64,000 bases of DNA. Source: Sipunculus nudus (taxonomy: Eukaryota; Annelida; Sipuncula; Golfingiida; Sipunculidae). The translations under genes and the position numbers were made by a program. Below are positions 52,801 through 62,540 of the stretch, one piece after another. Each line of letters opens with the position of its first letter. Positions within the stretch are counted from its first letter, which is position 1. The DNA is taken from positions 29,258,901-29,322,900 of the forward strand of contig CM049317.1 of NCBI GenBank assembly GCA_026874595.1, given 5' to 3'. Below the pieces are notes generated by a model. It was not told the DNA's origin and made no database searches. It was given only the letters and a program-made list of their open reading frames with translations.

Positions 52801-55800
52801 TATTTAGACTAATGGTGATATCTTCTGAATATGTCAGCCCCCAAAAAAATGTAGACAGTATTCATTCGAGAACAACCACCAACATTAGTAATTATAGTTC
52901 AAGCTGTGTACAAGCAAGAACACAAGTACTGGTGTTGTACAATGTGTTATTTGTTGGCTGTTGACACAATTTTTCTGAAGATGAGGTGGGATCTAGTGGA
53001 TTAAGTTTTGTTATGACAACATTTCAACTAGAAAAGCACTCAGACAGTGCAGACCTCCATCAAGGCAGCTCATTATCCCAATGACTTTAACAGAAACAAT
53101 TTTTTTCTAAAAAAAAAAATCGCTGCATTCTGATAATGATCCCATCATCCCAACAATTAAATCGATTGTCCCTTCTATCATTGCCGAGCTATCCTGAATA
53201 TTTCATCAAAATTAATAACTTTAATAACTTTTGGATTAATGTTGCTAACACACAAGCCAACTCCAGCAAACGCATACACCCCCCCTCCCCCCATTGGCGG
53301 AGATAATTAGGATAGCATTTATAATTCATTCAAGTAACAGCCCAGAGAAGATGTAGTTGCCAAATAGGCAGCTTGGACATTAATAAGCCAAATTGCTCTT
53401 GAGATATTGATATTGTGACACTCTAGATCATTACCTGAGGTAAATTATCTGCCACACAAATAAATCCCGATGGATTATTTCAGTTAGCAGCATATGCACT
53501 TACCCCTTTGCCGGGTCAGCTTCTTTGGGAGTCATTTTATCAAAAGCTTTTGTGAGTCTCTGGACTGCTGAAGGTTTTGCTTCCTTGGACGACTTGAGGG
53601 ACAAGCGAGACTTCTTGGCTGCCGGGCTGGTACTGGCTGTAAGCTTACTGTGTGGACTGCTGGTGGCCTGAAGGCAAGTTTTTATATCAATAAATGATAA
53701 TAATAGCAACTACAAAGCACTCAAAGGGCACATATTACTGCTTATGCCAAAACATGTTGGATTTACAAAAAAAAGTTGTAATCTCCAAAATGTGATGAAT
53801 TATTTAATGATCATTAAATACTCCTGTTAGTTCAAAAAGCTTCCACAGGAAATCTGCACTGGTAGCTATTTATTCCTTGTAAATGTTATGACAGGTTTAC
53901 ACACAAGATATTTAAAGTTAAGTCATATATTATTATATGTTTTTCATCATTTAACCGATCCTTTTTTCCTCATAGCCTCTCTTACCATTAATTCTTTTAA
54001 AGAGTTCTATGCAAAAAAAGTATCAAGTTTTAATAATTATGTTGATTTAAATGTGACAGACATACAGACCACGTGATAAGCATTATTTTAACTCTTAACA
54101 AGTGACCCGCGGGTAATGATGCTCAGCTGACTAGGAATACATTCACAAAACGAATTTTATCATCTGAATGCCAAATTTTGTAGGTGGTATCCCAATTCAA
54201 CTGAAGCAATAAAATTTCTTCAGGATCATCAAGAAGAAAAAGTTCTAGCCTTTTGTATGCAGTCAGATGAGTTAAAAATGACCATGCACATTTTTGAAGG
54301 TCATCCCTTGATTTCAATCCAGAAGATATTCTAGGTCCAACAGTAAAGTTTTGTACCGTGTATGTGTACTTAAAAAGTTTTTGGCCGCAGGACCTGGTAG
54401 GAAATTTTGTGTTTTAACCCATACATATCAGCTCATATACAGTAATCCTGTGGTATTTGCATCCGTGCACTGTGTTTCATGAAAAGGTCCAGAACTGGTA
54501 TGTTGACATAGTTTGTAACTAAGGTATTCCAGTGATTTAAGGTGATTGATCACTGCCTTGCTTTGTACACCCGTGAACCATGAGCGTTTGGTGTGATTTT
54601 GGCAAAGATGGCAGTGACTGTTGTTTTCTTCACTTGAAATTAATAATCTAAAGGCCCACTCGAGTTTTGAAACTTGTATTAATGGAAGAGCCATAATATT
54701 AAAGATATGTTTATTGGCAGTTAGTTCATTTGAATGTTTACCTCAGCAGAACTTGAGTGGAGCTATGAACTTCTGTAGAAAGTAGAAGGGGGGGGGAGAG
54801 TTGTGGGAAATATGGCCGACAGGAAAGGGGGGGGGGGGGAGGATTCGTTTAATTGAATATTGTATTTGTCAACCGATTAAATTCATTTAAGTGAGCAATT
54901 CAAATAAATGGGGTGTTAATCTTCAAGGTTGTAGCCGTCACTTTAATACTATGAATTGCCATTGGATGGCTAGCGTGTTTTCTGTATTATTCAGATGGAT
55001 CTGAATTATCTGTTTTGGAATTTTTCATTTAATGATGTTTCAATACATTAGTCAAAATATTTTATTTATTATATATTTTACTTATTTATAATTTCTACAC
55101 CTTCTATGGAAAAAAAAACTGTATATTCACCTGTGTGCACTTATTATTGATAAAAATGACCTCACTGCCAATGGCTGACAGCTTACCGATCACCTGAATA
55201 TATCAAATGTTGTCAAAAGTTTAATACAATTCCTCAAGGATATTGATTTATCATAAAACATTTTTACTTGTTTCATCTCAAGAAATAGAGAATTACTTTG
55301 CATTCACCTGTTTATGTATATTATTTACAATAAGCGATGCTGCAAAATGGCTGGCAGCTTAAAGATCACATGAATGAGTCAAAGGTCACAAAGTTTAGCA
55401 AGATTCCTAAAAAAAATTGATTTTTATAATACGTATTGTCCTTTTTTTTAACTTAAAAAATACTTTCTGCACGTTTACCTGTTTGTGTGGTCTCAAAACG
55501 CAACGTTTCTGGAAAAAGGTCATCCGTCCGCCACAGATCGTTTCTACTCAAAACCATAGTGAGTGCGACCCTACGCAGTGTGCATGGCTGGCTGCATACC
55601 AATCACGTGAATATGTCAAAGGTCAAAGGGCCACATAAGGCCAGCAAAATACAGATTCATACTTCACATTAACTATATAACAAGGGACCCATGGGTCACG
55701 GCGCTCAGCTGATCGTGATTGGACTATAAATGTTTCTCCACTATGATACTATATCGAGTCGATAAAGCTTATGAATATCGTGTACATGTTGGGCTATTAT

Positions 55801-58800
55801 AAAGGAATGTAATGTAATATGTGAGTAAATGATAAATGAAATTACCTGACTGATGGATTAATAGAGTCAAATAAAGTGGTTTATTTTTTATTTATTTAGG
55901 AGGGGTTGAAAATTGTGATATATTTGAGCAAATATGAATGCAATGACAGCAGTAATAAGCAGTAGTAGAATGATGATAAGGCTATTTGTTGAAGGATCTA
56001 AAGTGTATGGTAGTCTGCAAGCGTTCAATTTGACAGATATGATGTTATGATTAACTATGCTGATGAAGTGATTTATGAATATGTGACTGTATGACACAAT
56101 ATCTCTTTAGTCTTGACAATGTACATTATTGTGATGCCCACTATGTCTACATATTACACAATATTGACATAATTTCTGGCATGTACATAGGTACCTATGG
56201 ACGAATAGTTATACAAAATATTAAAGTATGAATATATCTGATTCATCATGTTCTTGCTTACTGAGGCTAACTTTGGGATGGGGTTCGGAGAAGGGAAAAG
56301 TGAGGGCAGCACGAAGGTGGATGTAGAAATATTCTATTGTAATGTTTTTTATTTATATAAGAATATGAAAAGCTAAGAGGAAAGGGGCCCTCCTACTTGG
56401 TTATAGTAAAGTTCTAAATATATGATTGCAAACTAATACTCTGACAAGACTGTCATGAAGAAAAACAGTAAAAGTTTTGAGATACTGTGTTGCATACGAA
56501 AATTTACAGATGGACAGGCAAGTGGACAGAATTGACTAATACCTTTATTTCACTTTCAAGAGAATAATGCATTTAAGTTTATATATAATCCTATTTTTTT
56601 AAGCAGATCCACTTTTTCCATTAAGAAGTTTTTATCTGAATCATTTTTTTAATTACAGGTTTATAAATTTTTAATTAAAAAACCTGAAAATATAATTTAA
56701 AATATTAGAATTGTTGCAAGATTGCAATCATTATATATACAGAGTAAAAAACATTGGGTCATATTATGCATACACATATTTTATTATTTTTAAATCATAA
56801 ATGTTTAAACTGATTTTAAAAGAAAATAATGCCACAACATGGCATCTACAAGAATATTCTTTGAATCACTATTAAAAAGTTTTGAACATTGGAGTTTTCA
56901 GGACATGCTTAATTTTATTCACCAAAATAAAATAAAAGTAAATTTGATAAAATAAAACATCTTTTCAAATAAAGTATACACACTGTTGGTTGAATGAGGG
57001 ACAAACAATATCATTGTGCTAATTACTATCCCATTTTTAATTAATAACTGGAATTAATAGTCAATTTCACACCTGGTGAAGTTTTTACTCTTCTGAAGTA
57101 AGGGATTACTTATCTCATGAACATGCACACTTTCACAGCAATACACCACTTTGTGGACACAATTAAATGTACACTTTAATCATTGTAACCCTGGTGGTTC
57201 AATACAAAATCTAAAATGTAGCATGTCCAAGAATAAAATAAAATACAGAAAATTATAACATTCATCTAGTTTATGCACCAGCTGGGGGGATGAGTGCAGG
57301 GCAGAGGGGAAGCCTGCTAGTAGTGGCCAAGCTGGGCCAAGGTAAGCTGCCTGGGGTGGGTTACATAATGCAAGTGAAGGTTGTACTACTAGGTGGGCTA
57401 GATGTAAACAACACTTGACATGGTGTATGAAAACATGAATAAAAGCTATTCATTCCAATCAATTTCTTTTGAAAGTTCAGATTTTAAAAGATTAAATCCT
57501 TATGCATATATGCTGGAAAAATTAAATCAACAGTGCCAAAGTTGGACAAAATTTAAGGTATTGATTTTTTATTTATGCTAATAACTTGAAAAATTTGCAA
57601 AATTCAGATCTAATTTTGGGTAAACAATTGAATCTTGATTAAATAAAGTTATATTCCTGAAAAAAAGTCTCTAGGTTCAGCAATTCTCATGTTAGGTGAG
57701 TAAATATATTTCCTGATTTTTTTTAAAATTGCATTATGTTTTGGCCCATAACTTCAAAATAATACCCAATACTGACCGAATTTTTGGTATGTTCATAGAA
57801 AATGTATAAAAGAATGTGAATACTAAATACAATCAAAAACAGATCAGTGGTTTTGATATTAGGCAGCCTTGAAGTGTAACAATGGCTTATTTTTATGGAA
57901 AACAGAGTTTTTTTTTCCTTAATATCTCGAAGGAACAAAGTCCTAATGCCCCAATTTTCGGTATGGTTGGAGATTTTGGGGACATCTAAAATTATGTCAA
58001 CAGCCTGGGGAGCATAGAGATGTGCACTGAATGACCTACAGTCATCAAAGTGGATTGCTTGACAATGTAAGGGTATACAACAAGAGCCTCCAAAAAAATT
58101 CAATAACTAGCCTAATTTTGCAGCTTTTATTTTCAAATTTCAGATTTTAACAGATTAAATCCTTATGTATACATGGTGTGAAAATTAAATCCACAGTACT
58201 TACAGGAAAAAAACGTGCCATGGCCAAAGTTAAAGGTACCAATTTTATATTTTTGCCAATATTTAAAATAATTTAACAGATTTTGATCTAATTTTTTGGT
58301 ATACAATTAAATTTTGATTAATTAAAGTTGTATTACTGGAAAAAAGTCCCTACCTTTAACACTTTTGGTCTTAAGTGACCAAATATCTTCCTGATTTTTT
58401 TACAAAGTCCATTATGTTTGGGCCCATAACTTTTTTAAATTATATAATACTGACTTAATATCTGGCATGTACATAGGAACTATATAGAGGAATATTTATG
58501 GTAAATATGAAGAAAACCAGATGAGTGGTTTTGATATTAGGCAGTCCTGAAGTGTGAAAATAGATTTCTAATAAAAAATTGAGGTTTATCCTTAATATCT
58601 CAAAGGAACGAAGTCCTATTGACCCAATTTTTGGCATGGTCGGAGATTATGGGGACATCTAACTGTATGCCAAAATTCAGATTCGTAGGTCCAACGGTGT
58701 CGAAACGTGCCAGTCTTACGGACGGACATCCAGACAGAAAGGACGGACGGACGGACGGACAGACGGACGGACGACGGACAATGGACCATGACTATAGCTC

Positions 58801-61800
58801 AGATGACTTATAGTCAGCTGAGCTAAAAAGGAATCGATACTGTTTTCCTAACAGATTTTATTATGAATTATAAAACATATTCACTGACTGACTGTAAAGG
58901 TAATGCTCTTGAATAAAAGACCTTGTGTATAGTGTATCCTGTGTTTATAATGCAACTTACCCTGTGACAGTTTGTCTGGGGAGCACGTGTAGAATTAGCG
59001 CATCAAACACTTTTAATTAAGCATGTATTAAAGGAGGGAAACCATTTCAGCCGATGGCTTGAGTCATATCAAAGACTAATTAGAATGAAAAGTGGTCAGT
59101 GGCAGGGTGTGAAATAGAGGGTGCACACATGCACGTTTGCATGTACATTTTCTTTTGTGCAGTTAGAAAATGTACCTAGGGTGCACTCTGTGCAAGTATT
59201 ATAATTTAAAACAAATGAAATAATGTAGGTGCAGTAACTTATTTTTTTGTAATAATGTTAGTAGAAATATACATATCCAGTGGCTATGATATTAATTATC
59301 TAATCATGCGTTGATCATCTTGAGAAACAACCCCTCATGATTGACACTCAGGTGTCAAGCAGATTTCTCACTACTATCACAAGGTGCACATTGAAATCTT
59401 TAGGTGCATGTAGGTTTTGCTGCAAGGGTGCACCTGGAGCATGTAAATTTTTTAGCCTAATTCATACCCTGGTCAGTGGTCCATATGGTAACCCTTCAAA
59501 CCTGTTGGACGAGCAACATGAGAGGCCAATTAGTGCACTCGGCGGTCAGTAGTCCATGAGACCGTTGTCGCACTTGAATATCCGGGATAGGTGTGCATGA
59601 TGAATGGATTTTTCTATACATTTACCCGATATATACTTTTATCAAATATTCAAATAAACGGAGAATTTTATTAAGAAGACATAGGAAAAGGTTTTGGTTT
59701 TCATTATTTTATGCAATTATACGGGATATACAATACGATATACAATTAAGCAGGACCAACTGTACTTGCTTTAGAGAAGGGCTTGGTGTGTAGTCAAGTG
59801 CATGTTATTGTAATGCTCATATAAACACAGATGGTATTGTCAGGGTGATGTTTATTATATTTGTTTATTGTGACATCATCAGGTGGATGTTTATATTGGT
59901 TTACTGTGTGACCAGCTGTTTACACATGTGACAAACCATGTTCTCTTGGTCCGGGTGTATGCATCTGAGATGGTATAGCGTTACCACAGCAGTATCTAGT
60001 AATGTGGGACCATGAGATGGTGCACAGTTGTGAGTTTGTTTTATTGCATTCAGTGTCAGTATATATTTCTGGCTGATATTGTCATTTACTGTCATACTGG
60101 TGTAGTTATCCCAGGGTTGTTCAGACTAAAGGTACATTACTTTAATTATCACAGTATTGAGTAACATCATATGCTATGTAATCATGTTACCCCAGAGTAA
60201 AATATGACTATTGCTGTAGTAATGGCTGTTTCTTGCTGGATCCATAAGTAATTCAGAGTCCAACACACGTCAACTGGTTGTTTAACATTCTGATGCTCAG
60301 TGATTGAGTCACAGTTTTCATAGTTGTTACAATTGTGGGGTATTTGCTTGTGTATGTATGTATTTTCATGTGTTCACTTACTCTGTGTATTTATGCGTAT
60401 AATGGTTTGTCTGCATTGACTAAGTAGTATTTGTAGCAGGTGTCATACTGTGAATAGCATAACTCAATTAGGCATTTTGTCTTTGCAGGATCACCATAGC
60501 TTGATCATATTGTTGTGTGTGGAGCAATGTATCACAAATAAATGGAGAGTTCCAGTGTTGATTTTCGTCCCACATATACTACAGTGAGCAACTTTTCCAT
60601 CATGGCTACACACTCCATGATAAAAATGCAATCAATGTATTAGTTTTTCAATATCAGAGCTTTTGTATAAAATTTTTAATTATTCATGGGAGTATAACCA
60701 AGCCCCACAGCACGGAGGATATAGGTCACAGTCACAATATTTCAGGTATCCAAGGAGATTTTTATGGACCTTCAGAGGTTTTCAGTTAGAAGTTTCTAGG
60801 TTGAGCGGTTACGAATTGTGCCCTGTTAAAGGACAGAAAGACTGACAATTGACAAATAGATATCACTATACCCCATGACATTCAGTCAGCTGAGCTAAAA
60901 TGTAAAATTTAAGGAAAATATGTGATAAATTGTGACTGACAGACTATCATAGACAATGTGACTACCATAATTATGACAATGAAGAAGTTAACATTTAGGT
61001 TAACAGAAATGATCCTCTGTCAAAGATTCTAAATATTTCAACTAACCTGGGATGCTTTCTCAACGTCTTTGTCTTTCTCGATCTGACTTGACCCCTGAAC
61101 TCCCTGCTTTGCATCCGATTCTGCAGCCTTCTTTGGTGATAGAGGTTTACCATTCTTGACACTCTTATTCACTTCAATACTTTCTGTGATACTGCGCTCC
61201 TCTTTACATTCCTTTTTCACACTGACCTGGTCCTCTTTAATTTCCAGAGAAGGACTGGGTTTCTTTGCTAATTTTCCACCTTTTAACAGTTTGTTATTGT
61301 GCAATATAGTTTTATTTTTCTCACATTCCTGTATTTTCTTTTTATCTTTGCTGAGGCAGCCATTTTTCACTGGCGAACCTTTTAAAGTACTTTCAGCACA
61401 CTTTTTTGGCGAATGATTCTTTCCCTGTGGTGCTTTTTGCTTACTATCAGTGTTGTTTTCTGAGCCTCCTTGTTTTTTCTCCCCGTTATCTTTAACTACA
61501 AGTTTATTTTTATCTTGCTTTCCTTTCATTTTATTTCCTCCAGTTTCCGTTGACAATATCTGCATCATGCTCTTTAAACTTGACTGTACTTTACCGGAAC
61601 CTGCCGATTTACTGTTACTTTTTGATACCGTGGCTGACTCACTGACAGTTTTTTTATCTGTACCCTGTTTTGTTCCATTCTGTGTTGCCTTTCCTGCTGT
61701 TTTTTCCTGGCTTCCACCAGATTTAGCTGCTGCTTTTTTGTTCAACTTTGTATTGCCTCTTTTGCTTTGAGCTGTTACTCCATCCTTTGTCTTCTCATTT

Positions 61801-62540
61801 TTCTCTTTCTTCTCTGGAGTTGTCTTTCTTTTTCTTCCAGTAGGTGTGCTTGATCTTGATTTTCTACTTTTCTTTTCAGTTTCACTAGAACCATTTTTCT
61901 TGGTACCTCCTTTATCAAGACTCAAAGACCTTTTCTTTCTGTCTGTGACTGGTTTTTCATTAACTGATGACAAACTGTTTTTCTTACTGACACTTTTGCT
62001 GTCTGAAGTTTCTGCTTTATCTATAATGCTATCATCTGTGATATTTAATGAATTACCATTTGTGTTGCATTCAGAATTTTCCTTATCAGAACCGAACTGC
62101 TTGTCTGTCTTGCGTTTTGAGTCTGCAGCTTCAGTTAGTCCTGAAAAGTCTTTCAACAAGCCTTTACTATTATCTAGACTAGATGAACGCCTGCTTCTGC
62201 GAATTGGTTTGGCTGATTCTAAGCTACTAGACCTTTTGCTTTTGCGTTTAACTGAACCATCACTTTCACTTGGAGCAGAATTATCATCAGACCGATTTGT
62301 TTCTTGTAACAATCCATTTAATTGTTCTGCGATTTTCATTTTCCCTGGTTCTTCTTCTGGTGAGGCACATGTCTTTTTAACTACATTACTAAATGACTTC
62401 TTCCCTGGGCTTAACCCATTACAATGTAATGAATTACATTTTTTGTCACAGGCTGCTCGATTCGATTCTTCAGGGCTCTCTAACCTCTTTGGCTTTTTCA
62501 CAAATCTCCCTGATGCGGTCCGGCTCACCTTGTTCTTCAT
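35178..62540 (-). CDS. USP1: Ubiquitin-specific protease 1 (USP1) orthologue, 11 coding exons
   Basis: USP1, with its partner UAF1 (WDR48), removes monoubiquitin from PCNA and from FANCD2-FANCI in the nucleus and so turns off translesion synthesis and Fanconi-anaemia signalling. Coding exons (minus strand): 62,540-61,047; 53,667-53,504; 50,833-50,739; 50,252-50,119; 49,356-49,273; 45,669-45,575; 44,847-43,506; 42,556-42,406; 40,721-40,550; 39,129-39,025; 35,799-35,178. Every junction has a GT donor, an AG acceptor and a matching phase. The product is about 1,485 aa against 785 in human. Visible landmarks are the Cys box NTCYLNS (Cys about 588), MFEGNMQQDAHE, zinc ribbon CQDC/CDTC, the His box SLSSGHY (His about 1297), the Asp box WIECDD (about 1451) and the terminal PYLLFYK. 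The extra length sits in a basic N-terminal extension and in the insert after the Cys box region. Identification is firm; the extension's role is unknown. Confidence 0.96.
36285..36740 (-). repeat. Dispersed repeat rich in GACTCAAGTCC-type motifs, copy 1
   Basis: Contains many 'agtcca', 'gagtcc' and 'ctcgag' words. Its reverse complement aligns with 41,515-41,930 around 'ctaaaatttccatttca' and 'tggactcag'. It lies in USP1 intron 10, in inverse orientation to the other copy. Confidence 0.6.
37220..38360. repeat. Four-copy 300-bp tandem repeat in USP1 intron 10
   Basis: The anchor 'agctct' recurs at 37,315, 37,615, 37,917 and 38,217 (periods 300-302), followed in the first three copies by 'gtgaccttgaaaagcaggtc' and in all four by 'gtcacccatctt.gaacttg'. 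The array ends in a short (GGAC)n tract at about 38,365-38,382. No coding potential. Confidence 0.9.
39025..39129 (-). CDS. USP1: USP1 coding exon 10: core beta segment
   Basis: 105 nt encoding AYGFFSKITDHVATPLTLP and a Cys/Lys-rich end (LCAKPCSKKNH). It aligns in position with the YGGGLSKINTPLLTPLKL segment of vertebrate USP1 and joins to the YELYAMITH strand of the next exon through a split Arg codon (AG/G). Acceptor cttattgcag, donor gtgaga. Confidence 0.92.
40550..40721 (-). CDS. USP1: USP1 coding exon 9: second zinc-ribbon CxxC and LKRF strand
   Basis: 172 nt encoding GENKYYCDTCLHLVEARR and PTVLTLHLKRFAAS. These match the KYFCENCHHYTEAER and LxxHLKxFAAS motifs of USP1. The CDTC pair completes the zinc site begun in exon 8. 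The LKRF strand is the usual USP core motif (human USP1 has LKCF). Acceptor tttctttacag, donor gtaagg. Confidence 0.95.
40811..41080. mobile_element. MITE family 1, copy 2 (inverse orientation)
   Basis: Ends GGTATGGTTCTCAGGCACC and GGGCCTGAGAACCAAACC are inverted repeats of each other. The inside matches the reverse complement of 3,611-3,900 ('gagcttcaagaagataaaatcatac'). It lies in USP1 intron 8, about 90 bp upstream of exon 9. Confidence 0.65.
41515..41930 (+). repeat. Dispersed repeat rich in GACTCAAGTCC-type motifs, copy 2
   Basis: Inverse partner of 36,285-36,740, within USP1 intron 8. Shared core 'catgataaactaaaatttcc' is followed by 'actggactcag'. Confidence 0.6.
42088..42395. mobile_element. 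hAT-like repeat with ACTTGCCC motifs abutting USP1 exon 8
   Basis: Starts near CAGGGCATCCCTCAATCATC and ends GTTATTGTTGAGCCCTG (inverse CAGGGCTCAACAATAAC). CAGGG ends are typical of hAT-type MITEs. The interior has repeated 'acttgccc' / 'gggcaagt' in both orientations, forming a palindrome near 42,212-42,231. No clean 8-bp target duplication, so one end may be truncated or decayed. Confidence 0.5.
42406..42556 (-). CDS. USP1: USP1 coding exon 8: first zinc-ribbon CxxC
   Basis: 151 nt encoding GTMALRTQCQDCECYTERKE, equivalent to human GQLVLRTRCLECESLTERRE. Cys-x-x-Cys is the first half of the zinc-binding fingers subdomain. It ends in an acidic tail (DSDSEDESKEEEN) and donor gtaagttata. The end of a transposon-like repeat lies only 10 nt beyond the exon. 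Confidence 0.95.
43506..44847 (-). CDS. USP1: USP1 coding exon 7: QQDAHE box and large insert with PIP-like motifs
   Basis: 1,342 nt. The exon opens with INPMFEGNMQQDAHELLMCIL, matching vertebrate NPMYEGYLQHDAQEVLQCIL. It then runs through a long, mostly disordered insert (about residues 715-1130), longer than the vertebrate insert. GKRKRSVSLSDTEMCGGKKPK looks homologous to the bipartite-NLS region GKRKSDTEFGNMKKK of human USP1. Three L-x-x-aromatic motifs resemble PCNA-interacting peptides: SGPLDKYF (769-776), QASLTDFV (931-938) and PVKLTDFF (1089-1096). The exon ends IDTLFQ/gtaag, phase 0. Confidence 0.95.
45575..45669 (-). CDS. USP1: USP1 coding exon 6: thumb helix before QQDAHE
   Basis: 95 nt from acceptor ccttttgtttcag to donor gtgggt, leaving TG of a split Cys codon. 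It encodes LFARMSRLEVLHQERK and LKPEKLMNVI, the conserved 'P..L...' segment leading to the (I/L)NPM(F/Y)EG motif. The C/E-INPMFEG join fits the next exon exactly. Confidence 0.88.
47303..49249. mobile_element. 1.95-kb foldback element with long GCCTAGGC-rich inverted termini
   Basis: TGTCACAGGCGAAATTAG at 47,303 is mirrored exactly at 49,249. The inverted termini match over about 330 bp each (47,303-47,635 and 48,915-49,249), nearly identical for the outermost 90. Each is built of 20-30-bp units with GCCTAGGC palindromes separated by GAGATT.AAATT. Both ends are flanked by TA, suggesting a TA target duplication. No transposase is visible in the AT-rich interior, so it is non-autonomous. It lies in USP1 intron 5. 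Confidence 0.85.
49273..49356 (-). CDS. USP1: USP1 coding exon 5: acidic loop and LAWKLVKYLRS helix
   Basis: 84 nt, phase 0 on both sides. It encodes an acidic tract (EEDEDDDDEEPP) and LAWKLVKYLRS, which occupies the position of the SLASYELICSLQSL helix in vertebrate USP1. Acceptor cattgtttacag; donor gtgagt. A 1.95-kb foldback element ends 23 nt into the downstream intron. Confidence 0.85.
49669..49760 (-). repeat. SINE tail fragment, same family as 16,265-16,380
   Basis: 'ggaggaaaccagaaaacccgg' and 'gggaaactacaacccact' followed by 'atagccatgccggg' match the reverse complement of the SINE at 16,265-16,380, including the B-box region in decayed form ('ggtatccaacac'). Confidence 0.6.
49836..49889. 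repeat. (AT)n microsatellite in USP1 intron 4
   Basis: About 54 bp of TA dinucleotides followed by a short (CA)n stretch. Confidence 0.95.
50119..50252 (-). CDS. USP1: USP1 coding exon 4: catalytic cysteine box
   Basis: 134 nt beginning, after acceptor tttccattgcag, with the codons for NTCYLNSVLQVLRHTPSF, the USP Cys box. The Cys (about residue 588 here) corresponds to human Cys90. A basic/acidic helix-like stretch follows (EEIGITEKDKKLEAEMSQ) before donor GTAAGT. Phase 0 exit. Confidence 0.95.
50593..50724 (+). other. 43-codon open frame with coding-like composition
   Basis: ATG at 50,593 follows an acceptor-like 'gtttggatttcag'. The frame begins MSKFWFTEKDVRDDYNVQ and ends at TGA 50,722-50,724. 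Residue use (aromatic, acidic and charged, not repeat-like) looks like real protein. It sits antisense in USP1 intron 3, 15 nt from exon 3. No family is recognised. It may be a decayed retrocopy or a chance frame. Confidence 0.25.
50739..50833 (-). CDS. USP1: USP1 coding exon 3: lead-in to the catalytic domain
   Basis: 95 nt between acceptor gttatttcag and donor gtaact. It encodes a Pro/Lys/Thr linker and ends in GVAALDNIG, the start of the conserved (L)xNxGNTCYLNS Cys box. The Gly codon is split (G/GT) across the following intron. Confidence 0.92.
51085..51360. repeat. Tandem duplication, about 130-bp unit
   Basis: Two units share 'atgcaaaagaaaat', 'ggccatattggaattc', 'gacaggt', 'gtatgta.caat.atccct' and 'aagtatgttgtt'. 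They are followed by an 'agaaggac' short repeat (51,395-51,435). Confidence 0.7.
51656..52339 (+). mobile_element. 684-bp MITE with 9-bp target-site duplication, copy A
   Basis: Starts TACGCTC and ends GAGCATA (short inverted ends). It is flanked on both sides by the 9-bp direct repeat GGAATAAAT (51,647-51,655 and 52,340-52,348). It matches copy B (63,006-63,705) in inverse orientation along its whole length. No transposase frame. A 9-bp duplication fits Mutator-like or Merlin-like elements. It lies in USP1 intron 2. Confidence 0.9.
53504..53667 (-). CDS. USP1: USP1 coding exon 2: KKSRLSLK segment
   Basis: 164 nt, entering in phase 0 and leaving two bases of a Gly codon. It encodes PAAKKSRLSLKSS, closely resembling the SKKNRLSLK stretch near the N-terminus of vertebrate USP1. 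This ties the exon to the USP1 family and marks where the vertebrate-like protein begins. Acceptor cttgccttcag, donor GTAAGTG. Confidence 0.9.
55160..55640. repeat. Diverged tandem triplication, about 190-220-bp spacing
   Basis: 'atggctg.cagcttaccgatcacctgaatatatcaaa' at about 55,170 recurs as 'atggctggcagcttaaagat' (about 55,348) and 'gcatggctggctgcataccaatcacgtgaatatgtcaaa' (about 55,582). Spacers contain 'cacctgttt.tgt'. Confidence 0.55.
57470..58795. repeat. Tandem duplication, about 660-bp unit, ending in (GGAC)n
   Basis: 'cagattttaa.agattaaatcc' at about 57,478 recurs at about 58,140. 'aatatctc.aaggaac.aagtcctaatg' and 'ggagatt.tggggacatctaa' near 57,925-57,990 recur near 58,593-58,663. 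A GGAC/GACGGAC microsatellite (58,722-58,790) closes the second unit, in USP1 intron 1. Confidence 0.8.
59103..59471. mobile_element. hAT-type MITE with 8-bp target-site duplication
   Basis: Begins CAGGGTGTGAAAT and ends ATTCATACCCTG, imperfect inverted repeats of the hAT CAGGG type. It is flanked on both sides by the exact 8-bp repeat GTCAGTGG (59,095-59,102 and 59,472-59,479), the hAT duplication length. The interior (369 bp in total) repeats 'ggtgcac' / 'gtgcat' and has no transposase. Confidence 0.9.
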
